A stretch of 64,000 bases of DNA from Lachnospiraceae bacterium (lineage in GTDB: Bacteria > Bacillota > Clostridia > Lachnospirales > Lachnospiraceae). The notes beneath the pieces were generated by a model. It was given only the letters and a program-made list of their open reading frames with translations. It ran no database searches and was not told the DNA's origin. Position numbers and translations under genes: made by a program. This document shows, piece by piece, positions 25,130-34,965 of the stretch. The stretch lies in the NCBI GenBank assembly GCA_017626095.1, contig JAGAJL010000020.1, positions 34,424-98,423 on the forward strand, in the 5' to 3' direction. How positions within the stretch are numbered: the first letter of the stretch is position 1; each line of letters starts with the position of its first letter.

Positions 25130-26671
25130 ATGGCAGTAAAATTATTTGCGGCAATCGATGTCGGTTCCTATGAACTGACGATGAAAATATTTGAAATTTC
25201 GTCCAAATCCGGGATTAAGGAAATCGACTGTATCAATCACCGACTGGCATTAGGTGTGGATTCATACAAGACAGGAAAGCTTTCTCGCGAAAAAATGGAT
25301 GAACTGTGCGATACGCTTCGTGATTTTAAAGAAATCATGAAAACATACAAGGTTGATGACTATAAGGCATATGGTACGAGTGCCATCCGGGAAACGGAAA
25401 ATACACTGATTGTATTAGATCAGATTAAAAACCGGACCGGTATGACTGTGGATGTCATCAGTAACTCGGAGCAACGCTTTTTAAATTATAAGGCAATTGC
25501 AACCAAAGGAGCTGCTTTTGATAAGTGTATCGAAGGTGGGTGCGCCATACTGGATATTGGTGGTGGAAGTGTTCAGATTTCCCTCTTTGAAAAGGATTCC
25601 CTGGTCACCACACAAAATATGCGTCTTGGTGTCATGCGTCTTAGGGAGCGTCTCGAAGCACTTGCGCCGCGAAGCGGACAGTCTGAAAAGCTGATTGAAG
25701 AGATGGTAAACAATCAGTTTTCGTTATTTAAAAAAATGTATTTAAAAGAGCGTGAAATCCAGAACCTGATTGTCGTGGATGACTATCTTTCCGTTGTATT
25801 GCAGAAAAATAAAATCTGTAAAGTTCCGGGAGAAATAGATTATGATGATTATCAAAAGTTCATGGATGAAGTCAGTCACAAAAACCGGATTGACTGCAGC
25901 CTGGCTTTGGAAATATCCGAAGAACATGCTTCTTTGATGTTTTATAGTGCGGTTTTAATAAAACGGATTATGGAAGTTACCGGTGCAAGCCACATCTGGG
26001 CACCCGGAACAACGCTTTGTGACGGTATTGCCTATGAATATGCGCAGAAAAACAATCTGATTACGATTTCCCATGATTTTGAAAAGGATATTATTGCATC
26101 GACACAGACCATCAGCAAACGTTATATGTGCAGCAGAAAGCGAAATGAAAGTATTGAGCAGTTAGCCGTGTCTATTTTTGATACGATGAAAAAGGTGCAC
26201 GGACTTGGAAAGCGTGAACGGTTATTGTTACAGATTGCGGCACAGCTTAATGATTGCGGAAAATATATTTCCCAGACAGATGTCGGAGAATGCAGTTTCC
26301 GGATTATCATGGCCACAGAAATCATTGGTCTGTCGCATACGGAACGGGAGATGGTTGCTTATGTGGCAAAATACAACCGGGATGAATTTGAATATTATGA
26401 AAAGCTTGGTGAGCATACGACGTTAAGCAGAGAAGCTTATCTGATGATTGCAAAGCTGACAGCCATTTTACGTGTGGCAAACGGACTGGATCGAAGTCAT
26501 AAGCAGAAGTTTCGGAATGTCAAGACCAGTCTCAAGGACGATCAGCTCGTGATTACGGTTGATACAACCGAGGATATTACCTTAGAGACCGGTTTGTTAA
26601 CTGCCAGAGCAAAATTTTTTGAAGAAGTATACAGTGTTCGTCCTGTGATTAAGCAGAAGAAACGCGTATAG
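25130..26671 (+). CDS. ppx: Exopolyphosphatase, Ppx/GppA family
   Basis: The 513-residue protein has the ASKHA phosphatase domain: the phosphate-1 loop AAIDVGSYEL at residue 6, YGTSAIRE near 82, and LDIGGGSVQISLF near 142. The C-terminal 190 residues form an HD-like helical domain (about 330-490), as in long Ppx enzymes. It hydrolyses polyphosphate, or pppGpp in GppA members. Position directly before ppk, with an 11-base gap, makes the polyphosphate role more likely. Gly/Ser substitutions are few; the usual Thr of the second loop is replaced by Ser. Confidence 0.92.
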   Translation: MAVKLFAAIDVGSYELTMKIFEISSKSGIKEIDCINHRLALGVDSYKTGKLSREKMDELCDTLRDFKEIMKTYKVDDYKAYGTSAIRETENTLIVLDQIKNRTGMTVDVISNSEQRFLNYKAIATKGAAFDKCIEGGCAILDIGGGSVQISLFEKDSLVTTQNMRLGVMRLRERLEALAPRSGQSEKLIEEMVNNQFSLFKKMYLKEREIQNLIVVDDYLSVVLQKNKICKVPGEIDYDDYQKFMDEVSHKNRIDCSLALEISEEHASLMFYSAVLIKRIMEVTGASHIWAPGTTLCDGIAYEYAQKNNLITISHDFEKDIIASTQTISKRYMCSRKRNESIEQLAVSIFDTMKKVHGLGKRERLLLQIAAQLNDCGKYISQTDVGECSFRIIMATEIIGLSHTEREMVAYVAKYNRDEFEYYEKLGEHTTLSREAYLMIAKLTAILRVANGLDRSHKQKFRNVKTSLKDDQLVITVDTTEDITLETGLLTARAKFFEEVYSVRPVIKQKKRV

Positions 26672-26682
26672 GAGGAAATAAG

Positions 26683-28872
26683 ATGGCAAGCGAGATTAAT
26701 TTCCAGGATCCGAAGTATTATGAGAACCGCGAATTGAGCTGGTTGAAATTTGATTATCGAATTCTGTATGAAGCAAGGGATAAAGAAAATCCGTTATTTG
26801 AAAGACTAAAATTTTTGAGTATCACAGCCTCCAATCTGGATGAATTTTTCATGGTCCGCGTGGCATCCTTAAAGGATATGGTACACGCCAAATATCACAA
26901 AAAAGATATTGCAGGTATGACACCACTAGAACAGCTTGAGGCGATTAATAAAGAGACACACGCTCTGGTTAACATGCAGTATTCTACATATAACCGAAGT
27001 CTTTTGCCGCAATTATCTCTAAACGGAATTCAGATTATTACGCATCATGAAAATCTGACCAAAAAGCAGGCTGAGTTCGTAGATGCCTATTTTGAAGATA
27101 CGGTATATCCGGTCTTAACTCCCATGGCTGTGGATTCCTCAAGACCGTTTCCGTTAATCCGCAATAAATCCCTTAATCTGGGTGCATTGGTTCGCAAAAA
27201 AGGGATAAAAGACGAAAAGGCCATCAAGGAAGACAAAGAAAAAGCAAAAGGATCAAAAGACGGTAAAGATGATGAAATCGAATTTGCAACCGTTCAGGTT
27301 CCCAGCGTTTTGCCACGCATTTTTGAAATTCCGGAACAACAACAGCGGACTTTTATCTTTTTAGAAGAAATCATTGAGAGAAATATTGAAAAACTCTTTT
27401 TAAATTATGATGTCTTAAGTGTTCATCCATTCCGCGTTATGCGAAATGCGGATCTTTCCATCGAAGAAGATGAGGCAGAAGACCTGTTAAAAGAGATTGA
27501 GAAGCAGTTGAAAAAGCGTCAGTGGGGAGAAGCTATCCGGTTAGAGGTTGAGGACGGTATTGATAAATCATTACTCAATATCATCCGCAAGGAACTGAAG
27601 GTTTTGGAAGAAGAAATCTATTATATCAACGGACCGTTGGATTTAACCGTGCTGATGAAACTGTATGGGTTGGACGGCTTTGATGAGCTGAAGGAAAAAC
27701 CTTATATTCCGCAACCGGTGCCACAGCTACCGGCTGATTGTGATATTTTTGAACAGATTCGTAAACAGGATATTCTGCTTCACCATCCTTACCAGACCTT
27801 TTTGCCGGTGGTTGACTTTATAAAAAATGCTGCAAGAGATCCGCAGGTGCTTGCCATTAAGCAGACCTTGTATCGTGTCAGTGGTAACTCGCCCATTATT
27901 GCCGCTTTGGCTTATGCGGCTGAAAATGGAAAACAGGTTTCGGTTCTGGTGGAATTGAAAGCCCGTTTTGACGAGGAAAACAATATTGTCTGGGCAAAGA
28001 AACTTGAAAAAGCAGGCTGCCATGTTATTTACGGACTGGTCGGATTAAAAACTCACAGTAAGATTACACTGGTAGTCCGCAGGGAAGAGGATGGAATTCG
28101 CCGGTATGTTCATTTAGGAACCGGTAATTACAACGATGCGACTGCAAAGCTGTATACGGATCTCGGACTTTTAACCTGTCGCGAAGATATCGGAGAGGAC
28201 GCAACAGCGGTATTCAACATGCTTTCCGGTTATTCCGAGCCAAGAAGCTGGAATAAACTGGCGCTTGCTCCGCTGTGGTTAAAGAACAGATTTTTATATT
28301 TGATAGATCGTGAAATCGAGCAGGCAAAGCAGGGGAACGAGGCAAGAATTGTAGCCAAGATGAATTCTCTTTGCGATAGAGACATTATAGAGGCTTTGTA
28401 TCAGGCAAGTGCTGCAGGAGTGAAAATCGAATTGATTGTCCGGGGAATTTGCTGTTTGAAAGTCGGCATTCCCGGAGTATCCGAAAATATTTCGGTTCGT
28501 TCCATTGTGGGAACCTTCTTAGAACACAGTCGTATCTTTTATTTTGAAAACGGTGGAAATCCGGAATATTACCTTGCCAGCGCAGACTGGATGCCGCGTA
28601 ATTTAAACCGCCGTGTGGAAATTCTGTTTCCCATTGAGCAACCGGATTTGAAGGAAGAAGTACAGCATATTTTAAACTGTCTGTTGAAAGATACCATGAA
28701 GGCTCAGCTTTTGGATAAGGATGGCAACTATGACCGAATAGACCGCCGTGGAAAAGAGCTTTTCGGGGCACAGGCAAACTTCTGCAAAGAAGCAATGGAA
28801 GAAACGAAAAAAGCCGAAGAGGATCCACTAAAGGAACGGGTTTTTGTGCCGGCGACACATCATGAAGAATAA
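26683..28872 (+). CDS. ppk: Polyphosphate kinase 1
   Basis: This 729-residue enzyme has the PPK1 layout: N-terminal helical domain (NRELSWLKFDYRIL), head domain, and two phospholipase-D-like domains. Key segments are DEENNIVWAKKLE with the ATP-binding loop, YVHLGTGNYND with the phosphorylated-His motif, and RGICCL near 590. It reversibly polymerises phosphate from ATP. A Lys-rich insert of about 20 residues near 170-190 is unusual. TAGGAGG precedes the ATG. Together with ppx it forms a polyphosphate make-and-break pair. A HAD gene begins at the 3' end. Confidence 0.96.
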   Translation: MASEINFQDPKYYENRELSWLKFDYRILYEARDKENPLFERLKFLSITASNLDEFFMVRVASLKDMVHAKYHKKDIAGMTPLEQLEAINKETHALVNMQYSTYNRSLLPQLSLNGIQIITHHENLTKKQAEFVDAYFEDTVYPVLTPMAVDSSRPFPLIRNKSLNLGALVRKKGIKDEKAIKEDKEKAKGSKDGKDDEIEFATVQVPSVLPRIFEIPEQQQRTFIFLEEIIERNIEKLFLNYDVLSVHPFRVMRNADLSIEEDEAEDLLKEIEKQLKKRQWGEAIRLEVEDGIDKSLLNIIRKELKVLEEEIYYINGPLDLTVLMKLYGLDGFDELKEKPYIPQPVPQLPADCDIFEQIRKQDILLHHPYQTFLPVVDFIKNAARDPQVLAIKQTLYRVSGNSPIIAALAYAAENGKQVSVLVELKARFDEENNIVWAKKLEKAGCHVIYGLVGLKTHSKITLVVRREEDGIRRYVHLGTGNYNDATAKLYTDLGLLTCREDIGEDATAVFNMLSGYSEPRSWNKLALAPLWLKNRFLYLIDREIEQAKQGNEARIVAKMNSLCDRDIIEALYQASAAGVKIELIVRGICCLKVGIPGVSENISVRSIVGTFLEHSRIFYFENGGNPEYYLASADWMPRNLNRRVEILFPIEQPDLKEEVQHILNCLLKDTMKAQLLDKDGNYDRIDRRGKELFGAQANFCKEAMEETKKAEEDPLKERVFVPATHHEE

Positions 28873-28900
28873 CAAAAGGTATTGGCTGAAAGAATATAAG

Positions 28901-29731
28901 ATGAAAATGAATACCAAGATTAAATTAATTGCAACAGACGTGGATGGAACATTGGTGAAAGATTCTTCACCACAGATGTATGATGAAATGATTGATATCA
29001 TACAAAAGTTGAGCGATCAGGGAATCCGATTTGTGATTGCCAGCGGAAGACAGTACGGAAGTATTCGTAAGATGTTTGCACCTGTTAATCGAAAACTGGA
29101 TTATATTGCGGAAAACGGTGCGCATATTTTATTGGCAGCAGAGAATTTTTCCATTACAAAGATGGAGAAAAACGATGTGGAAGAAATTATGGCAGATTTA
29201 CGTGAGTTGTATCCGGACGGATGTCATGTTGTGGCATCGACTTCTCATGGCTGTTATTTAGAATCCAAGGATGAGGATTTCATTCGCCTGATTACCGATT
29301 CTTATCGGAATGATGTGACCCTGACGGATGATATTCTGGCAGAGGATGAAGAATTTTTAAAGCTTGCTGTTTACAAAAAAGGCAGTATCCGAAACATCGG
29401 AGAACAGATTTTAATTCCCAAATGGAAGGATCGGGTCAAAACGACTATGGCCGGAGAGGAATGGGTGGATTTCATGGATTTTTCGGTTGATAAGGGAAAT
29501 GCATTACGAAAGATTCAAAAAGAACTTGGTATTTTGCCACAAGAGACCATGGTCTTTGGCGACAATGATAATGATCTGGGCCTGATTATGGCAGCAGAAG
29601 AAAGTTATGCCGTGGAAAATGCTGTTGATAATGTGAAAAGGGCGGCAAAACATATTTGCCCAGGATGGAAGGATAAGGGCGTATGGCAGATTTTGCAGGC
29701 ATTTTATGATAATTGTATGCAGGAAGTGTGA
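28901..29731 (+). CDS. Cof-type HAD phosphatase
   Basis: This is an about 276-residue HAD-IIB phosphatase. The nucleophile motif DVDGTLVKD lies near residue 10, motif II is IASGRQYGS and motif IV GDNDNDLGL near 222. Such enzymes dephosphorylate sugar phosphates, nucleotides or flavin mononucleotide; the substrate cannot be assigned. Several starts are possible: TTG 28844 and ATG 28862 overlap the ppk end. ATG 28901 or 28907 gives the usual HAD length. No good ribosome site is seen, so coupling with ppk is likely. Confidence 0.85.
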   Translation: MKMNTKIKLIATDVDGTLVKDSSPQMYDEMIDIIQKLSDQGIRFVIASGRQYGSIRKMFAPVNRKLDYIAENGAHILLAAENFSITKMEKNDVEEIMADLRELYPDGCHVVASTSHGCYLESKDEDFIRLITDSYRNDVTLTDDILAEDEEFLKLAVYKKGSIRNIGEQILIPKWKDRVKTTMAGEEWVDFMDFSVDKGNALRKIQKELGILPQETMVFGDNDNDLGLIMAAEESYAVENAVDNVKRAAKHICPGWKDKGVWQILQAFYDNCMQEV

Positions 29732-29778
29732 TAGGACGAGTGTCAAAAACAGAATAAATATGGAAAAGGAGAATGATT

Positions 29779-30042
29779 ATGCCGGATTTTGATGAAAAAG
29801 TATTACAATGTTTTTTGGAGAATCAGTTAAAACTGTATCCGGAACCGGTTGCGCAAACCCCGGAGGAGGCAAAGAATTATTTGGAGGAGTGCATGGCTTT
29901 AGTGGTCAATTCCAAAGAAGAAGTATGGGAATATTTTGATGAAGAAGGTGTTGATATGGAAAATATGGATGCCGATGGAATTGTGGAAGCCGATGAAGTG
30001 TTTGCAGTTGGAGACGGCAGATATTTGATTGTTGAGGGATAA
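29779..30042 (+). CDS. Small acidic protein of unknown function
   Basis: The 87-residue protein is strongly acidic (more than a quarter Asp/Glu) and starts PDFDEKVLQCF. It ends in DGRYLIVEG. No catalytic motif, signal peptide or transmembrane segment is visible. From memory, similar small proteins are widespread in Lachnospiraceae and are sometimes labelled glyoxalase without support in the sequence; I do not adopt that name. AAAGGAG fits ATG 29779 (8 bases) better than ATG 29773 (2 bases). A strong terminator follows 38 bases after the stop. Confidence 0.7.
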   Translation: MPDFDEKVLQCFLENQLKLYPEPVAQTPEEAKNYLEECMALVVNSKEEVWEYFDEEGVDMENMDADGIVEADEVFAVGDGRYLIVEG

Positions 30043-30079
30043 GCAAAACAAAGAACAGAAAAGATAATGGTAAAATTAA

Positions 30080-30112
30080 GGATAGCTGCTCGTAAAACAG
30101 CTATCCTTTTTT
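30080..30112 (+). terminator. Intrinsic terminator after the small acidic protein gene
   Basis: A perfect 9-bp stem GGATAGCTG/CAGCTATCC with a 9-base loop is followed by six Ts. It also touches the stop codon of the convergent PHP-HAD gene, so it sits exactly at the junction of the two transcription units. Confidence 0.9.
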
Positions 30113-31805
30113 AGATATTTTGATGTAGAATTGAATAATTCGTGGTAGTTGCCAGACGTAAGACCTCTAAAAAGCCGTTATGATTATTATCTGCTTTGGT
30201 GATATAATCAGCGGCTTTTTTTGTGTCTTCTGTTCCGTTTATCATACAGACACCAATACCTGCGGCTTCCAACATGGAAATATCATTTGCGGCATCACCT
30301 GCTGCAATAGAATTTGCAATGTCAATGCCGAGATAATCACATAAAAACCGGACGGCATTGCCCTTGGAGGCATCTGCCATACAACATTCCAAATATAAAG
30401 GAGAGGAATAGAAGGTGTGCAGTGTTCCTTTTGCAACTTGATCCAATACTTTTCGGAAATCTTCTAATTTACCATCTTCTTTTAAATGTACCAAAAGCAG
30501 TTTAAATGGTTCTTCTTCCAGTGCTGCAACGACATCATCGGTAATGATGGCAGGCATATGGATGTGAATACGGTAATAGGCCAGTTCTTCATTATCGGCA
30601 GGGGAAATAATGGTATTTTTATTATAAGTGTGTGCATGAACACCACATTCTTTGGCTGTTTCCAATACTTTTTTTACATATTCAAAGGGAACACGACGTT
30701 CTAAGACCGGTTTTTCGTTTTCACAGTCATAGACCAATGCACCGTTGTAAGAAATAATATAGGTGCCGGGCAGAGCAAGTCCCAGTCTGTCTCTTGTTTC
30801 TAAAATACTTGCAAGTGGTCTTCCGCTGGAGAGTACAAAATTTCCACCTTGTGATGTAAAATTCAGGATGGCATCATGGATTTCGGGCGAAAGATTTTTT
30901 TTATCATCCAAAAGAGTTCCGTCCATATCGGAAAAGATTATACGGTCCTTGTATTTTCCATGTTCTCTTCGGTATTTCTTGATATTGTCCAATACATCTT
31001 CGGGAACGAAGAGATGCCCGTAGCCTGTGCCTAAATCCAGTTTCTGCTTGTTGACACCATGAAAATCGGAACCACCGGATATTAGTAGGTTGTATTTGTC
31101 TGCCAAATGGCGAATTTGTCGTTCTTCCGATGAATTGTAAGTAGAGTAGATAGCTTCTATGCCAACTAATCCGACTGACTTTAAGTCGGTGATAAGCTGC
31201 TCTAGCTTTGTCTTACTTAAGTGATAGAGAATGGGATGAGCCAGTATTGGAACACCGCCGGCGCGTAGAATCAGTTCTACAGCCTGCATGGGCGTAACTT
31301 TGTGGCGGGGCACAAAGCAGGGGGCATGGTCGCCGATATAACGCTCGAATGCTTCATTTCTGCTTTTTACAACTCCTTTTTCTAATAAATATGCCGCATA
31401 ATGAGCACGAGTCAATACGGAACCCTCATATTTTTGGCATAATTGTTCGTAGGAGATATCAATTCCGTGTTCTGCCAGTTTTTCACACATCTTTTGATTG
31501 CGGGCATCTCTGGCATCGCGGAAATCCTGAAGATATTCCTCAAAATGTTCACTGTGATGATCAATATACAGACCTAAGATGTGAATATCCCTGCCTTCAT
31601 ATTCTGTGGAAAATTCAATGGCGGGTATGATTTCGAGATTCGTTCCCTTTGCCGCTGCTAAAGCTTCATCAATTCCCTCTGTCGTGTCATGGTCGGAGAG
31701 TGCAATAGCTGCTAACCCTTTTTTGACTGCGTATTCGACCAGTTCTGTTGGGGTAAAGCTTCCATCTGATTTGGTTGAATGTGTGTGTAAGTCGACTGCT
31801 TTCAT
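30111..31805 (-). CDS. Fusion of a PHP phosphoesterase and a Cof-type HAD phosphatase
   Basis: The protein has 564 residues and two phosphatase domains. Residues 1-280 form a PHP domain with LHTHST, LSDHDTTEG, LAHP and SGGSDFHG supplying metal ligands. Relatives of this type remove phosphate from nucleotides such as 3',5'-bisphosphonucleotides, or degrade RNA 5' ends. Residues about 290-560 form a HAD-IIB domain with FSDMDGTLLDD, LSSGRPLAS and GDAANDISML. Both sets of catalytic residues look complete. Independent versions of each domain are common; the fused form is less so. A two-step dephosphorylation pathway is possible but not shown. It is the last gene of a minus-strand group. Confidence 0.9.
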   Translation of the reverse strand: MKAVDLHTHSTKSDGSFTPTELVEYAVKKGLAAIALSDHDTTEGIDEALAAAKGTNLEIIPAIEFSTEYEGRDIHILGLYIDHHSEHFEEYLQDFRDARDARNQKMCEKLAEHGIDISYEQLCQKYEGSVLTRAHYAAYLLEKGVVKSRNEAFERYIGDHAPCFVPRHKVTPMQAVELILRAGGVPILAHPILYHLSKTKLEQLITDLKSVGLVGIEAIYSTYNSSEERQIRHLADKYNLLISGGSDFHGVNKQKLDLGTGYGHLFVPEDVLDNIKKYRREHGKYKDRIIFSDMDGTLLDDKKNLSPEIHDAILNFTSQGGNFVLSSGRPLASILETRDRLGLALPGTYIISYNGALVYDCENEKPVLERRVPFEYVKKVLETAKECGVHAHTYNKNTIISPADNEELAYYRIHIHMPAIITDDVVAALEEEPFKLLLVHLKEDGKLEDFRKVLDQVAKGTLHTFYSSPLYLECCMADASKGNAVRFLCDYLGIDIANSIAAGDAANDISMLEAAGIGVCMINGTEDTKKAADYITKADNNHNGFLEVLRLATTTNYSILHQNI

Positions 31806-31854
31806 GTTGGCATAGTTCCTTTTGTTATTGTTTGTATATTATGATGTCATAAAA

Positions 31855-31897
31855 TTAGCTTTGAGCATCCTTCCTTTCGAAACAATGTCAAAGCTAA
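31855..31897 (-). terminator. Terminator after the ABC-F gene
   Basis: A 10-bp stem TTAGCTTTGA/TCAAAGCTAA with a 23-base loop separates the ABC-F gene from the PHP-HAD gene. T-runs flank it on both strands (TTTT on minus, TTTTTT on plus). The long loop lowers confidence. Confidence 0.5.
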
Positions 31898-31903
31898 TGT
31901 TTT

Positions 31904-33541
31904 TTAGTTATTGTCGTCTTCCGTATTCGCTGTATATACGGTACGTTTTCTTGCCATTTCATCACTTGCAAGGTATTCGTCATAGGTTGTAATTTTATCA
32001 ACCAGCGTGCCGTTTGGAAGAATTTCCATAATGCGGTTGGCAGTTGTCTGTACGAATTGATGGTCGTGGCAGGCAAAAAGCTCAACACCCGGGAATTTAA
32101 TCAGACCGTTGTTTAAAGCGGTGATGCTCTCCATGTCCAGATGGTTGGTAGGTTCATCCAAAATCAGGCAGTTAGCACCGCTAATCATCATTTTGGAAAG
32201 CAGACATCTTACTTTTTCACCACCGGATAAGACTTTGACTTTTTTGACACCGTCTTCGCCGGCAAACAACATACGTCCCAAGAAACCGCGTACATAGGTA
32301 ATATCATCTATGGGAGAGTAGCCCATCAGCCAATCGGCAATGGTGTAATCATTGTCGAATTCACTGGTTGAATCCTTGGGGAAATAAGCCTGTGAAGTGG
32401 TGACACCCCATTTAAAGCTTCCTTCGTCCGGTTCCAGTTCGCCCATCAGAATTTTAAATAAAGTTGTTTTGGCTAATTCATTACCACCAACAAAAGCAAC
32501 TTTATCGTCATGGCCTAAAATAAAGGAGATGTGATCCAACACTTTTTCACCGTTGATGGTTTTGGTCAGGTTTTCTACCGATAAAACTTCGTTACCGATT
32601 TCACGGTCGGGACGAAAATCAATGTAGGGATATTTTCGGCTGGAAGGCTTAATGTCGTCCAACTCAATTTTTTCCAATGCGCGTTTACGGGAGGTTGCCT
32701 GCTTAGATTTGGAAGCGTTGGCAGAGAAACGGGAGATGAATTCCTGTAACTCTTTGATTTTTTCTTCTTTCTTTTTATTGGCTTCTTTCATCTGTTTTAC
32801 CAGTAACTGGCTGGATTCGTACCAAAAATCATAGTTGCCGGCATATAACTGGATTTTGCCATAATCAATATCCGCGATATGCGTACATACTTTGTTTAAG
32901 AAATAACGGTCATGGGAGACTACGATGACGGTATTGTCAAAGTCAATCAAAAAGTCTTCTAACCATGCAATTGCATCTAAGTCCAAATGGTTGGTAGGCT
33001 CATCCAAAAGAAGAATATCAGGATTTCCGAATAGCGCTTTTGCCAATAAGACTTTTACTTTCTGACTACCGTTTAAGTCGCTCATGATACTGTAGTGGAG
33101 TTCGGTCTCGATACCAAGACCATTTAACAGCATGGCAGCGTTGGTCTCAGCATCCCAGCCGTCCATCTCGGCAAATTCACCTTCTAATTCACTGGCGCGG
33201 ATACCATCTTCGTCTGAAAAATCTTCTTTGGCATAGATGGCTTCTTTTTCTTTCATGATTTCATATAATCTGGCATTGCCCATGATGACTACATCCATAA
33301 CAGGGTAGGAATCATATTTAAAATGATCCTGCTCCAATACGGAAAGACGCTGGCCGGGTGTAATCACAATTTCTCCATTGGTGGTTTCCAAAGCACCGGA
33401 TAAGATTTTTAAAAAAGTAGATTTGCCTGCACCGTTGGCACCAATAAGACCATAGCAGTTACCTTCTGTGAACTTGATATTTACTTCTTCGAATAAAGCT
33501 TTTTTTCCTACTCTATACGTTACATTATTTGCACTAATCAT
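31904..33541 (-). CDS. ABC-F family ATPase (translation factor type)
   Basis: The 545-residue protein has two ABC cassettes joined by a charged linker (about residues 240-310) and no membrane segments, the ABC-F layout. First-cassette Walker A is GANGAGKST near 36 and Walker B ILLLDEPTNHLD near 176. In the second cassette the P-loop reads GGNELAKTT, in which the usual second Gly before Lys is Ala, and Walker B is CLILDEPTNHLD. ABC-F proteins bind the ribosomal E site and ease stalling or antibiotic block. This one resembles the YbiT-like branch. An antibiotic-resistance role is not indicated. It has its own leader after the GGDEF gene. Confidence 0.92.
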   Translation of the reverse strand: MISANNVTYRVGKKALFEEVNIKFTEGNCYGLIGANGAGKSTFLKILSGALETTNGEIVITPGQRLSVLEQDHFKYDSYPVMDVVIMGNARLYEIMKEKEAIYAKEDFSDEDGIRASELEGEFAEMDGWDAETNAAMLLNGLGIETELHYSIMSDLNGSQKVKVLLAKALFGNPDILLLDEPTNHLDLDAIAWLEDFLIDFDNTVIVVSHDRYFLNKVCTHIADIDYGKIQLYAGNYDFWYESSQLLVKQMKEANKKKEEKIKELQEFISRFSANASKSKQATSRKRALEKIELDDIKPSSRKYPYIDFRPDREIGNEVLSVENLTKTINGEKVLDHISFILGHDDKVAFVGGNELAKTTLFKILMGELEPDEGSFKWGVTTSQAYFPKDSTSEFDNDYTIADWLMGYSPIDDITYVRGFLGRMLFAGEDGVKKVKVLSGGEKVRCLLSKMMISGANCLILDEPTNHLDMESITALNNGLIKFPGVELFACHDHQFVQTTANRIMEILPNGTLVDKITTYDEYLASDEMARKRTVYTANTEDDNN

Positions 33542-33674
33542 TGTAAAACCTCTGTTTTTCTATATTTTATATAAGTTAGACATACATTTTTATTATACAT
33601 AAAAACGCCAAGTTTTCAAGGAAAACTACCATTGTACTCAAATTTTCATACACAATTTTCAAGGGAAAACAAAA

Positions 33675-33707
33675 ACAGCCGCCACTATTCGTAGTAGTGA
33701 CGGCTGT
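33675..33707 (-). terminator. Terminator after the diguanylate cyclase gene
   Basis: ACAGCCGTCACTA pairs with TAGTGGCGGCTGT (one mismatch) around a 7-base loop and is followed on the minus strand by TTTTTG. It starts at the stop codon of the GGDEF gene. Confidence 0.88.
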
Positions 33708-34840
33708 CAATGCGTCTGTTCATCCGGCATCGTGCTTACAACCTGATTTTTGCCATGCCGTTTGCCGTAATATAAACGGTTGTCGGCTATTGATACCAGC
33801 TTGTTGAACGGCAATCCCGGACTGTATTCCGCTATACCAAACGTCATGGTCACACTGACATAATCTGCACTAAAAGGAACCCGGATTTGTTCGATGGACT
33901 GACGAATTTTTTCGGCAACTTCATAGGTGACGGTTTCGTTTTCCGGAATAAAAATGAGAATTTCTTCTCCACCCCAGCGGCATACGCGACAACCCTCGGA
34001 TGCATTTTCGGAAATTGTTTTTGCAACCTGCATTAATACCTGATCACCAATATTGTGACCGTAAGTATCATTAACCCGTTTAAAATCATCAATATCACCC
34101 AAAATGACGGAAAAAACAAGACCATCGCCTTTAGCTTGTTCTAAAGCTGTTATCAAATATTTATCCATACTTCGGCGGTTGAATAAGCCGGTTAGCGGAT
34201 CTTTACTCGATACAGATTCCAATAAGGAATATTGTTCTTCCAAACGAATTTCATTTTGTCGTATTTCAATGGTAAATAAAATAGAGAAAAGCAACAAAGC
34301 AAAAAAGGAAACAATTGCATTTACACTATACATGAGAGTCATATGTTGGTCAAAAATACGCTCTGTATAAAGGGGAGTAATCCTTGTGGAAAGTATTCGT
34401 GTTATAACAAAAACAACCATGGATAACGAAACAAAGAAAAAAGGTTTTTTGATACCATGCCCAAATTGAGGGGAAGAGTAAGCCAGATAAAAAGAAACAG
34501 GAGTCAATGCAATCAAATAAATCATAAAACCCCAGTCCCAGCCGGCCAAAAGTGTGGCAAAAGATGAGAAAAAAGTAATCTCCGCATAACAGCAATAATA
34601 CATAAGAGCATATTCGCGAAGTGCTGTAAATCTAAATCCCATGATCAAATAGAGGATAACGGCAAAGATATTATAAATAAACAGAATAGGATATTCATAA
34701 AGATAGAAGCAAATGCAAAGAGCAATATGGATAAATGCAAGAACAACAGAAATAAACCGGTATTTGTCCAGTTCGGAAACTGTTTTTTCACCGGTCAGAA
34801 TCGATTGCATATTTTGAAATAACTGTCTCAATCCATCCAT
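33707..34840 (-). CDS. Membrane-bound diguanylate cyclase
   Basis: The protein has 377 residues. The N-terminal 200 contain six or so transmembrane helices (for instance residues 28-48, 50-68, 78-100, 105-125, 135-155 and 180-200). The C-terminal GGDEF domain (about 215-375) has DPLTGLFNRRS, the Asp of GDIDDFKRVND, and an active RWGGEE motif near 292. It should make cyclic di-GMP from GTP; the membrane part presumably senses something. An RxxD inhibitory site was not clearly found. It opposes the HD-GYP protein at 13213. The upstream ribosome site is weak. Confidence 0.92.
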   Translation of the reverse strand: MDGLRQLFQNMQSILTGEKTVSELDKYRFISVVLAFIHIALCICFYLYEYPILFIYNIFAVILYLIMGFRFTALREYALMYYCCYAEITFFSSFATLLAGWDWGFMIYLIALTPVSFYLAYSSPQFGHGIKKPFFFVSLSMVVFVITRILSTRITPLYTERIFDQHMTLMYSVNAIVSFFALLLFSILFTIEIRQNEIRLEEQYSLLESVSSKDPLTGLFNRRSMDKYLITALEQAKGDGLVFSVILGDIDDFKRVNDTYGHNIGDQVLMQVAKTISENASEGCRVCRWGGEEILIFIPENETVTYEVAEKIRQSIEQIRVPFSADYVSVTMTFGIAEYSPGLPFNKLVSIADNRLYYGKRHGKNQVVSTMPDEQTH

Positions 34841-34965
34841 AGTTGAATACTTTCTGTTTGCGTATTATTCTCAATTAATTTTTTGCATTTCTACGATAAT
34901 TGCATGGTCTGTTATTGACTCATGAAATGCAAAAAGACAGTTTGATTATATATCCGCAATTTGTA

